From the NCBI GenBank assembly GCA_937884385.1, contig CALGCW010000174.1, positions 1 to 7,013 of the forward strand: a stretch of DNA of 7,013 nucleotides, given 5' to 3'. The stretch is from an uncultured Clostridia bacterium (lineage in GTDB: Bacteria; Bacillota; Clostridia; Oscillospirales; CAG-272). Positions 1 through 5,591 of the stretch are shown here, piece after piece. The notes beneath the pieces were generated by a model. It saw nothing but the letters and a program-made list of their open reading frames with translations, did no database searches and was not told the origin of the DNA. Positions within the stretch are counted from its first letter, which is position 1; each line of letters begins with the position of its first letter. The translations under genes and the position numbers were made by a program.

Positions 1-32
1 TTTGTGTTGATTATACGCGCGGCGTTTTTTTG

Positions 33-63
33 GTTCTTTTTTTCAAAAAAGAACATATTTTTT
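33..63 (+). terminator. A/T-rich hairpin with U-run, probable terminator of a gene left of the window
   Basis: The arm GTTCTTTTT (33-41) is the inverted complement of AAAAAGAAC (46-54), and the hairpin is followed by ATATTTTTTT. Hairpin plus T-run suggests an intrinsic terminator for a plus-strand gene outside the window. The stem has few G-C pairs, and because its arms are themselves T- and A-runs it could act in both directions. It may also be part of a dispersed intergenic repeat; one copy cannot decide this. Confidence 0.45.
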
Positions 64-99
64 TCTTTGTAACTTATTTCTACAAATCAAAATTTGAAG

Positions 100-131
100 C
101 GCAGTGGATCTGCGTTCGGTTTAGCCCCGAA
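100..131. other. Two adjacent small hairpins upstream of the folate-transporter promoter
   Basis: CGCAG (100-104) pairs with CTGCG (110-114) around a 5-base loop. Immediately after, TTCGG (115-119) pairs with CCGAA (127-131) around a 7-base loop. Both lie just upstream of the predicted -35 element at 148. They could be remains of an upstream terminator, a protein-binding site or chance. No function is assigned. Confidence 0.3.
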
Positions 132-147
132 AAATCACAAAAAGCTC

Positions 148-176
148 TTGTAATTTGCCTTAAAATATGGTATAAT
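148..176 (+). promoter_or_regulatory. Housekeeping (sigma-A type) promoter of the riboswitch-folate transporter unit
   Basis: TTGTAA (148-153) resembles the -35 hexamer TTGACA. A 17-base spacer leads to a perfect -10 hexamer TATAAT (171-176). Transcription would start near 183, two bases before the riboswitch aptamer. That agreement between promoter and RNA element supports both calls. Confidence 0.8.
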
Positions 177-184
177 AAGCAAAA

Positions 185-287
185 CAGAGTAGAGCTTTGC
201 GCGTGGCTGTAAGCCGAAGTGCCGCGGGGACGGGGAGTTGCCCGGCGGACGAAGAATTTTTCGCGATGCAAATCTCGCATCCCGCTG
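185..287 (+). promoter_or_regulatory. THF (tetrahydrofolate) riboswitch aptamer
   Basis: The sequence follows the class I THF riboswitch plan. CAG (185-187) pairs with CTG (285-287) as P1, next to the conserved-looking AGTAG (188-192). P2 is 192-200 with 268-276, eight of nine pairs formed. P3 is GCC (221-223) plus GGG (226-228) against CCCGGC (241-246), with loop 229-240. GGGG at 232-235 can pair with TCCC at 280-283 as the long-range pseudoknot. The motif ACGAAG (249-254) and the terminal GCATCC (277-282) match family features as I remember them. A small extra hairpin, GGCTGTAAGCC (204-214), sits between P2 and P3. The element lies directly before a folate-type ECF substrate-binding gene, the usual target. 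The evidence is manual folding and motif recall, with no covariance-model search. Confidence 0.85.
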
Positions 288-305
288 GACAAAAGGCACG
301 TTTGC

Positions 306-345
306 GCTCTTTTTTCGCCATTTTGCGGGAAAGGAGGCTTTTTTT
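306..345 (+). terminator. Riboswitch expression platform: intrinsic terminator that also sequesters the Shine-Dalgarno
   Basis: The left arm 306-318 pairs with the right arm GCGGGAAAGGAGGC (325-338) through about 13 pairs, three of them G-U, with one bulged G and a 6-base loop. Seven T residues (339-345) follow and end at the start codon. This gives a terminator shape whose right arm also contains the AAGGAGG ribosome binding site. TCCCGC (280-285), inside the aptamer's P1/pseudoknot strand, is exactly complementary to GCGGGA (325-330). Ligand-bound aptamer and this alternative pairing are therefore mutually exclusive. The inferred logic is that folate forms the aptamer, frees the hairpin and turns expression off. 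Without folate, 280-285 opens the hairpin. Confidence 0.65.
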
Positions 346-1101
346 ATGACACAGGAACAAAACACCAATATTTTTCACAGCATATTTACAAAGGCATATT
401 GGCGCGAGGCGGCAGGTCAGTTCAAAAACACCAAAATGCTCACCATTGCCGCACTCATCGTTGCGCTCCGCGTGGCGGTAAAATTCGCAAGGATACCGAT
501 CGCGCAGGGCCTTGCCATCTCACTTGACGGCTACGTTAACTCAATAGGCTCGGTAATATACGGTCCTGTTGTCGGTCTTGTGGTGGGGGCGATCAGCGAC
601 ACGCTCGGATGCTTGATAACGGGGCGTATGGGCGAATATTTCCCGCCATTTGCTCTCGTTGAAATGATGAGCTCCTTTATTTTCGGACTCTTCTTCTGGA
701 ACAGAAGAATACGCCTCTCGCGTGCGCTTACGGCAAAATTCAGTGTCAACCTCGTTTGCAATATCATAATGACCTCACTTTTCAATAAGTGGATGTACTT
801 CATCTATTACGGACTCGAGCGCGCCGAGGCTTACAATATAATCAACGGCGTCAGAATTGCGAAAAATCTCGTAATGTTCCCGCTTGAAGCGACGATCATC
901 GTCGTTGTACTGTCCGCAACGATCCCAATGCTCACAAGATTAAAGCTCGTTGACCCAAAATATTGCTTCGTTGACCGACCCTCAAACAGAAAGCTGATGC
1001 TTGAGATCGTCTTTTTCACCGTCCTGTCAGTCGCCTTGATACTCTTTTATATCTTCTATCTCAAGGACTTCATCACCGACCTCAACATAAAAATATGGTG
1101 A
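346..1101 (+). CDS. folT: ECF transporter S component, folate family (FolT-like)
   Basis: This is a 251-residue polytopic membrane protein, predicted to be the substrate-capture subunit of an energy-coupling factor importer, which works with a shared EcfT-EcfA1-EcfA2 module encoded elsewhere. Hydrophobic segments lie near residues 31-47, 65-90, 100-118, 131-152, 171-196 and 217-238, matching the six-helix S-component fold. Helix 1 carries small residues every fourth position (A36, A40, A44), the pattern that contacts EcfT in this family. The GAISDTLG and GEYFPPFALVE stretches look like those of folate-family S components. The ATG at 346 was chosen because AAAGGAGG (330-337) stands 8 bases upstream; the reading frame is open from 238, but that stretch is the riboswitch. 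The upstream THF riboswitch independently supports folate as substrate. The tail beyond residue 200, with an extra hydrophobic segment, makes it longer than typical FolT. No terminator follows; the next sequence is a transposase relic. Confidence 0.88.
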   Translation: MTQEQNTNIFHSIFTKAYWREAAGQFKNTKMLTIAALIVALRVAVKFARIPIAQGLAISLDGYVNSIGSVIYGPVVGLVVGAISDTLGCLITGRMGEYFPPFALVEMMSSFIFGLFFWNRRIRLSRALTAKFSVNLVCNIIMTSLFNKWMYFIYYGLERAEAYNIINGVRIAKNLVMFPLEATIIVVVLSATIPMLTRLKLVDPKYCFVDRPSNRKLMLEIVFFTVLSVALILFYIFYLKDFITDLNIKIW

Positions 1102-1326
1102 AAAAAGCTCTGCGTTACGCCGGTCCCTACAATACAGAATTCCGTTCCCTCACGGTTTGTGTCTACGTTCAAAAGACTTTCCAACAAGGAATGCGGAACT
1201 AATATCTGACAATACCGTTCCAATGATCATATTATCCGCAGCCGACAGGATTATGATGAACATTTACGATACATTTATGAAAACCCCATCTGCTGGCACT
1301 GCGATAAGTTATATACTGAGGAATAG
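1102..1326 (+). pseudogene. Decayed C-terminal relic of a RAYT / IS200-like (Y1) transposase
   Basis: The frame beginning right after the folT stop reads through TPVPTIQNSVPSRF and then RFVSTFKRLSNKECGTNI. It meets a TGA at 1207-1209, then continues as QYRSNDHIIRSRQDYDEH, LRYIYENPICWHC and DKLYTEE to a TAG at 1324-1326. This matches the C-terminal pattern of REP-associated tyrosine transposases, which typically read NIWQ-RS-DHIIR-YxxH-YIxENP and end near LYxEE. The TGA falls exactly where those proteins have Trp, so one G-to-A change explains it. The N-terminal HUH motif and catalytic Tyr region are absent, so the relic is about 70 codons and cannot be active. The left break coincides with the end of folT. 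Family assignment is from memory of the motif, without a search. Confidence 0.75.
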
Positions 1327-1386
1327 TACTTTAGTGGACATATTTACAACACGAAGGCAAAACCAAGGATAAAAAGGAGTATTACT

Positions 1387-1884
1387 ATGTCAACCTGGAG
1401 TGGCATTAGACATAAGCTTGAAAACGACTATCTTGCGGAAGCATTGCGAGGACATATTCAGTATTACTGCACCTCTTACAGCAAAAGTCCCGATCATCAC
1501 GGCAGAGCCGCTATAAGGTTGGATGGTGAAGAGCTGATCAGCGGATGCTATTGGAACAACTGGAGCAAAGCACACCTGTTTCCGCGCGACGAAAAGTACG
1601 AAAAGCGCATGAGTGAAAATTATGCATATATGGATGACACGGCACTCAAGTTAGGTGTATTCAGTGAGCGGGCATTTTATCGGGCTTTTGAAATATTTGA
1701 CAATCAAAGCATCGAGGATAGCTTAAAAAGTGATGATATGATTGTTCGTATCTTTGCTATACTTGACCGAAGAGTTGGAAAGAGGCGTTTGATAAATATG
1801 TATCACACCATCGATCCAAAAGAGGAAGTTTTTAATTTGTTTTACTCTATTCGTATAAACGCTGAAGGTATTGTATTGAAATAA
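1387..1884 (+). CDS. SF0329-like family protein of unknown function
   Basis: This 165-residue soluble protein has no signal peptide or membrane segment. The ATG at 1387 is preceded by AAAAAGGAG (1371-1379) at 7 bases, a clear ribosome site. The N-terminal pattern (MSTWSGIRHKLE, then DYLAEALRGHIQYY, then SYSKSPDHHGRAAIRLDG) recalls proteins annotated as SF0329 family, where a W-S-xx-KLE start, a RG-I-Y segment and an RA-IR-DG strand recur. The biochemical role of that family is not known to me. The C-terminal half (DDTALKLGVFSERAF, then SIEDSLKSDDMIVRIFAILDRR) looks helical. The gene sits between a transposase relic and a convergent small membrane gene, and looks more A/T-rich than folT or ahcY, which suggests acquisition by transfer. 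No good promoter is visible in the 60 bases upstream. A terminator follows 7 bases after the stop. Confidence 0.7.
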   Translation: MSTWSGIRHKLENDYLAEALRGHIQYYCTSYSKSPDHHGRAAIRLDGEELISGCYWNNWSKAHLFPRDEKYEKRMSENYAYMDDTALKLGVFSERAFYRAFEIFDNQSIEDSLKSDDMIVRIFAILDRRVGKRRLINMYHTIDPKEEVFNLFYSIRINAEGIVLK

Positions 1885-1890
1885 AGATAA

Positions 1891-1920
1891 ACCCCGACAG
1901 ATTTTCTGTCGGGGTATTTC
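1891..1920 (+). terminator. Intrinsic terminator between convergent genes
   Basis: CCCCGACAGA (1892-1901) pairs perfectly with TCTGTCGGGG (1905-1914) around a TTT loop, and A1891-T1915 can extend the stem. TATTTC follows on the plus strand. On the minus strand the stem is followed by TTTATCTTTATTTC, also T-rich. It can therefore end both the SF0329-like gene and the convergent membrane-protein gene. Confidence 0.88.
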
Positions 1921-1954
1921 CATATTACAAAATAAATATTTTAGGGAATAATGA

Positions 1955-2347
1955 TCATAAAAAAACGATTGCCACAATTCCTATTAGCGCCATAACAAAA
2001 AATATCAGTGGAGCACCATAGGCATCTTTTTTCTCTATCCAATCCCAATCAATCTCTCCCGGAGTCATTTTGCAATGGTAGGCATTTTGATATGAACAAA
2101 AAATATGTTTCCATTTACATTTGTATCCCACAAAAGTCCAAACCGAGAATATTATACAACCAGCGGTTAAAACGTGGGTGACATAGCCATTGAAAATGCC
2201 CACCATTAAAAGCATAATACCCGCCCATCCATAACGATGAAGGAGTGCTAAAGCAATAATGCCTCCCGCATTTTTTACGGGTGTATTTATATGTGCCTTT
2301 TTAACAGGACGCTGGCTTTGCTTTTGCTTTTTCATTTTTTTCTTCAT
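1955..2347 (-). CDS. Small integral membrane protein of unknown function
   Basis: The reading frame has two in-frame starts, at 2365 and 2347. I prefer 2347 (130 residues) because AAAGGTAAG stands about 7-9 bases before it, while nothing resembling a ribosome site precedes 2365. The first 25 residues are strongly basic (MKKKMKKQKQSQRPVKK), so the N terminus is probably cytoplasmic. Hydrophobic stretches lie near residues 40-55, 58-74 and 110-130. Between the last two is a loop with C84, C92 and H91 in a CSYQNAYHCKMTP segment, followed by an acidic, Trp-rich IDWDWIEKKDAYG. I have an impression of similar hypothetical proteins from gut Firmicutes but cannot name a function. It converges on the SF0329-like gene and shares the terminator at 1891-1920. 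Confidence 0.65.
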   Translation of the reverse strand: MKKKMKKQKQSQRPVKKAHINTPVKNAGGIIALALLHRYGWAGIMLLMVGIFNGYVTHVLTAGCIIFSVWTFVGYKCKWKHIFCSYQNAYHCKMTPGEIDWDWIEKKDAYGAPLIFFVMALIGIVAIVFL

Positions 2348-2544
2348 TAATAGCTTACCTTTCATTAATCGTTTATCATTGCTTTTATCACCGATTTCGC
2401 ATTTGTATTACAGCGTTGCAAGCAATTCGGGTATCGGGCACAAAGCTCCTCTCGCCTTTTTATGCCATCCCATATTTTTGCTTACAACTACGGGATATCA
2501 ATGATTCAAACGCAAGCCCATCCCCTACCGCTAACTCGTTTGTT
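2348..2544. other. Intergenic stretch with no recognised feature
   Basis: This lies between the start of the small membrane gene and the end of the lysozyme gene, both on the minus strand. Frames on both strands give short peptides without a convincing ribosome site. On the minus strand ATCCC and GGGAT could form a loose hairpin (roughly 2470-2500), but no T-run follows, so it is not called a terminator. The gene end at 2545 therefore has no obvious terminator. Confidence 0.5.
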
Positions 2545-4065
2545 TTATTGGTAGCCGTTAAAGCCGTATTTTTTCATTATCTCGGGGTAATTTTTAAATG
2601 CGTAGTTCACGTCGCAAGCACCCGAAACCGCGCCGCCGAAGCCGTAAACGTCGCCCATATACTGCCACATTGAATAGGTCTTGCTGTACTCGTCAATTTT
2701 TCTGTCAACGAACGAGTCCACGTCAACGCCATCCGCGGCATAGCGCGCGAACCACACGTCGTAGAGCCGAAGCGTCTTTTCGCTGTTGTATATGTTATAG
2801 AGCATATTATTGTTGGTGTAAAGTCCGGGATAGAAGCCAAGCTCGACCGCCCTCTGCATAAACGAAAGAGTGATATCCATTATCTGCTGCTCTGTAAACT
2901 GCGAGGGATAGTAATTCGCGCCTGCATAGTTTTCAAGGTCAAAGAACACGGGATATTCCAGCTTTTTACCCTTCAGCCAGCCCGCAACTCGCTCCGCATC
3001 CGCCCTTGCGCCGTCGGCATCCTCTGAAAGAGTAAAGAAATATACTCCTATATCGAGTCCCGCCGCACGCGCGGCTGCATAGTATTCTTCAAAGCGAGAG
3101 TCAAGAGTTTTGTTAAAGCCGACTCGAAGGATAACGAAGTCCACTCCCGCATCCGCGAGTGCTTCGAAATCAACGTCATTCGAATGGTGTGAAAGGTCAA
3201 GTCCCCACGCAGATGCCTTGCCCTTGCCGTCACCGGCAGAGCCGGTAAAGATATCGGAATAGAAAACGTAGTCTCCTATATGCTCGGAGCCGCACCTGTC
3301 ACAGGTGTAAACGGTGTATCCCGTCACGTTGATATTGGGGCGAACGTATCTCTTTGAATAAACGTGCCCTGTTGCACCAACGAAATCGCTTGTGTAATAA
3401 TAACTGCATCGCGAGCATTTGTAGGTGGTATAGCCCTCTGCCTCGCATGTGGGTCTTGTTATGTATTTTTCCTCATCGTGCCCATATGGCTCGGTGTAGT
3501 CGGAAATATAGTTATAATCGCAATTCTCGCAGGAATGAATTGTATAGCCTTGCTCCTCACAGGTGGGAGAGACCTCTCTTGAAGAAAGCTCGTGCCCTGC
3601 AGGCGCTGTAAGATCGCTGACGATGCTGTAATCACATACAGAGCAAACATAGGTCGTGTATCCTTCGCCTTCGCAAGTGGGGGGTGTCACTTCCGTGCTG
3701 TAGTCGTGCCCTGTGGGCGCAGTATAGTTCGATCTAACGGTATCACCGCAGACAGAGCAAAGGCTCTCGTCATACCCCTCACCCTCACAGGTAGGGGAAA
3801 TAGTACTCTTCGTATATGTGTGCGCAAGGGGCGCAACGAAATCAGCCTCAAACTGATATCCACAGCTCTTACAGGTGTAAGCGGTGTATCCCTTGCCCTC
3901 GCAGGTCGGCTCGTGGATTACCTTTTCACAAGAAAAGTGTGTGCATTCCTTCGGTATGACGCTGTAAACGAGAATACCGAGCACAACGAGCGCCGCCGCA
4001 AGCACGATGATGAGGATCACGTTGTTATCTTGCTTGTTTATAGCCTTATCTTGTTTATCTTTCAT
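2545..4065 (-). CDS. Membrane-anchored GH25 lysozyme with tandem CxxC/GH repeats
   Basis: This is a 506-residue predicted cell-wall hydrolase cutting the MurNAc-GlcNAc bond of peptidoglycan. A cytoplasmic head (1-15) leads into one membrane segment (16-38) with no clear cleavage site, so the protein is probably anchored with its enzyme outside. Residues 41-268 hold six repeats of about 38 residues, each built as PTC, GY, CxxC, then GH; the sixth lacks the PTC cysteine. Residues about 286-497 form the GH25 barrel. GLDLSHHSNDVDF holds the first conserved Asp (D290), FFDLEN holds the D376/E378 catalytic pair, and CDVNYAF holds the late Asp (D485). All expected acidic residues are present. The ATG at 4065 follows GGAG at 5 bases. 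The gene begins 18 bases after ahcY ends and is probably cotranscribed with it. Its role may be wall remodelling or competition; no cell-wall-binding domain of a known type is visible other than the repeats. Confidence 0.9.
   Translation of the reverse strand: MKDKQDKAINKQDNNVILIIVLAAALVVLGILVYSVIPKECTHFSCEKVIHEPTCEGKGYTAYTCKSCGYQFEADFVAPLAHTYTKSTISPTCEGEGYDESLCSVCGDTVRSNYTAPTGHDYSTEVTPPTCEGEGYTTYVCSVCDYSIVSDLTAPAGHELSSREVSPTCEEQGYTIHSCENCDYNYISDYTEPYGHDEEKYITRPTCEAEGYTTYKCSRCSYYYTSDFVGATGHVYSKRYVRPNINVTGYTVYTCDRCGSEHIGDYVFYSDIFTGSAGDGKGKASAWGLDLSHHSNDVDFEALADAGVDFVILRVGFNKTLDSRFEEYYAAARAAGLDIGVYFFTLSEDADGARADAERVAGWLKGKKLEYPVFFDLENYAGANYYPSQFTEQQIMDITLSFMQRAVELGFYPGLYTNNNMLYNIYNSEKTLRLYDVWFARYAADGVDVDSFVDRKIDEYSKTYSMWQYMGDVYGFGGAVSGACDVNYAFKNYPEIMKKYGFNGYQ
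3262..3945 (-). repeat. Six tandem cysteine-rich protein repeats within the lysozyme gene
   Basis: The units span residues about 41-82, 83-120, 121-158, 159-196, 197-234 and 235-268. The common core is PTCEGEGY, a few residues, CxxC, an aromatic/Ser-Asp-Tyr strand, then P/T-GH. Units one to five each carry three Cys and a terminal His (H82, H120, H158, H196, H234), a possible C3H metal site. Unit six reads RPNINVTGY and has lost the first Cys. Similar repeats are common in surface proteins of gut Clostridia. They may act as a spacer or binding stalk; metal binding is inference. Confidence 0.8.
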
Positions 4066-4083
4066 ATTGTCTCCAAAAAAGTA

Positions 4084-5325
4084 TTATTCCGCAGCGGCAA
4101 GATATGCCTTCTGCTCTTCTGAAAGAACGTCTATGGTGATGCCGTTTGCGCGAAGCTTGATCTCTGCCACCTCGCGGTCGACCTCTGCGGGCACCGCATA
4201 GACCTTATTTTCAAGCTTTCCGCGGTTTTTGACGAGATATTCAAGACCCTTTGCCTGAATGGCGAAGGACATATCCATGATCTCCGCAGGATGACCGTTG
4301 CCTGCCGCAAGGTTTACAAGACGTCCCTCGGCAAGAAGGTTGAGAATTCTGCCGTCGGGCATTCTGTAGCCGCGGATATTCGGCTTTCTCTGCCACTGTT
4401 CAACTGCCATATCAGCAAGGGCAACCTTGTCGATCTCAACGTCAAAGTGACCGCTGTTCGAAAGAAGCGCGCCGTCCTTCATAACCTCAAGATGCTCGCG
4501 GCGAATAACGTCCTTGCAGCCCGTAAGTGTCACAAAAATATCGCCAATTTTTGCCGCCTCGTCCATAGTCATAACGGAAAAGCCGTCCATCGTCGCCTCA
4601 AGAGCCTTGATGGGGTCGATCTCTGTGACGACAACTATTGCGCCCATACCCTTTGCGCGCATCGCCATACCCTTACCGCACCAGCCGTAGCCCGCGATAA
4701 CGACGACCTTGCCCGCAATAATGAGGTTAGTGGAGTTCATAATTCCGTCAAGAGTGGATTGACCCGTGCCATAGCGATTATCAAAAAGATGCTTGCAATC
4801 GGCATCGTTAACGTCTATCATAGGGTAGTCGAGAAGTCCCGCGCGCTCGCGCGCAAAAAGACGGTGAATACCCGTCGTGGTCTCCTCACATCCGCCAATG
4901 AGATTTTTGGCATATTCTCTGCACTCGCCGTGGATGAGATGCGTCAGATCTCCGCCGTCGTCGATCATAAGATCGGGGCAAAGAGAAAGAGTCTTTATAA
5001 GATGCTCCTTGTATTGTTCCTCGCTTACTCCGCGCCAAGCATTGACCTCGAAGCCCTCTGCGACAAGAGCCGCCGCAACGTCGTCCTGCGTAGAGAGGGG
5101 ATTACAGCCGGTCACCCAGACCTCTGCACCGCCTGCGCGAAGCACCGTCGCAAGGTAAGCGGTCTTTGCCTCAAGGTGAATGGACATTGAGATCTTCATT
5201 CCCTTAAACGGCTGATTTTTAATGAAATCTTCCTTTATAGTATTAAGTATGGGCATATAGGATGCCACCCAGTTGATCTTGTCCCTGCCTAAGGGCGCAA
5301 GACTGATATCCTTAATATCACTCAT
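4084..5325 (-). CDS. ahcY: S-adenosylhomocysteine hydrolase (adenosylhomocysteinase)
   Basis: This cytoplasmic, NAD-dependent enzyme splits S-adenosylhomocysteine into homocysteine and adenosine, relieving inhibition of methyltransferases. It has 413 residues from the ATG at 5325, chosen because AAAAAGGAG lies about 10 bases upstream; an ATG at 5367 lies inside the predicted promoter. Motifs in order are HLEAKTA (H50), NPLSTQDD, DDGGDLTHLIH (D122-D123), EETTTG (E147-), K178 with FDN (D182, N183), the Rossmann glycine motif GYGWCGKG (212-219), the NAD-ribose acidic residue in VTEIDP (E235), SNSGHFD (H293) and the GNGHP gate (H345). All catalytic positions appear intact. It lacks the insert of the roughly 430-470-residue forms and the C-terminal Lys/Tyr tail of the animal enzyme, as in the short archaeal/Thermotoga-type group. 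It is the first gene of a likely two-gene transcript with the lysozyme 18 bases downstream. Confidence 0.97.
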   Translation of the reverse strand: MSDIKDISLAPLGRDKINWVASYMPILNTIKEDFIKNQPFKGMKISMSIHLEAKTAYLATVLRAGGAEVWVTGCNPLSTQDDVAAALVAEGFEVNAWRGVSEEQYKEHLIKTLSLCPDLMIDDGGDLTHLIHGECREYAKNLIGGCEETTTGIHRLFARERAGLLDYPMIDVNDADCKHLFDNRYGTGQSTLDGIMNSTNLIIAGKVVVIAGYGWCGKGMAMRAKGMGAIVVVTEIDPIKALEATMDGFSVMTMDEAAKIGDIFVTLTGCKDVIRREHLEVMKDGALLSNSGHFDVEIDKVALADMAVEQWQRKPNIRGYRMPDGRILNLLAEGRLVNLAAGNGHPAEIMDMSFAIQAKGLEYLVKNRGKLENKVYAVPAEVDREVAEIKLRANGITIDVLSEEQKAYLAAAE

Positions 5326-5376
5326 TGTGAAAATTCTCCTTTTTAGCTTTTGTTGTAAAAATATCAATATATAATA

Positions 5377-5405
5377 ATTTTACCATAAATCCCTCCGCTT
5401 TGCAA
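5377..5405 (-). promoter_or_regulatory. Promoter of ahcY (and probably the lysozyme gene)
   Basis: On the minus strand TTGCAA (5405-5400) is followed after 17 bases by TAAAAT (5382-5377), a good fit to a housekeeping promoter. Transcription would start near 5370, giving a leader of about 45 bases, too short for a sizeable riboswitch. Confidence 0.65.
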
Positions 5406-5430
5406 TAGGTTCCGGGATTTTTCTTGCTTC

Positions 5431-5470
5431 AGGTATAGTTAATAATTTGGATTATACCTCAGGGTATAGT
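5431..5470. promoter_or_regulatory. Cluster of TATACC half-sites, possible operator
   Basis: AGGTATA (5431-5437) and TATACCT (5453-5459) form an inverted pair with a 15-base centre, and AGGGTATA (5461-5468) gives a third half-site. On the minus strand the outer two appear as a direct repeat, ACTATACC(C)TGA. They lie 25-65 bases upstream of the ahcY -35 element, where an activator or repressor could bind. The regulator is unknown, and chance in A/T-rich DNA is possible. Confidence 0.35.
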
Positions 5471-5492
5471 CAACATAAACAATAAGAACTTC

Positions 5493-5520
5493 AAGGCGGG
5501 GATTTTCCCCGCCTTTTGTA
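5493..5520 (+). terminator. Strong intrinsic terminator facing the plus strand
   Basis: AAGGCGGGGA (5493-5502) pairs perfectly with TCCCCGCCTT (5506-5515) around a 3-base loop, followed on the plus strand by TTGTAT, so that the run reads TTTTGTAT. On the minus strand the hairpin is followed by GAAGTTCTTATTG, a poorer run. The flanking genes are all on the minus strand, so its client is not obvious: a short plus-strand RNA, or back-up termination of cca. Confidence 0.75.
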
Positions 5521-5591
5521 TATGTTTCTCCGGTAAAAAAGTGCGGTGGAAGCAAGGCACTGTACTGTGGGATTGTGTCGTTATCGCTTGT

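Noticed and set aside
238..345. N-terminal extension of the folate transporter from an upstream ATG at 238
   Set aside because: These bases are the riboswitch and its expression platform; the ATG at 346 has a strong ribosome site.
1157..1372. Plus-strand open frame of 71 codons between folT and the SF0329-like gene
   Set aside because: It overlaps the transposase relic in a different frame. The relic frame gives a family-like protein pattern, this one does not, and there is no ribosome site before 1157.
2366..2544. Short reading frames in both directions as a further small gene or pseudogene
   Set aside because: The peptides have internal stops, no ribosome site and no protein family pattern I recognise.
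3262..3945. CRISPR-like array from regularly spaced repeats
   Set aside because: The periodicity of about 114 bases is in-frame protein repetition within one gene; the DNA copies are diverged and there are no unique spacers.
3592..4122. Plus-strand open frame of 176 codons
   Set aside because: Antisense to the repeat region and anchor of the lysozyme gene; the repeated sequence keeps the frame open by chance.
4291..5190. Long plus-strand open frame of 299 codons
   Set aside because: It is antisense to ahcY, whose catalytic and NAD motifs are all in the minus-strand frame. It has no ribosome site and no recognisable domain.
5326..5376. SAH or SAM riboswitch in the ahcY leader
   Set aside because: The predicted leader is only about 45 A/T-rich bases with no stable stem; there is no room for such an aptamer.
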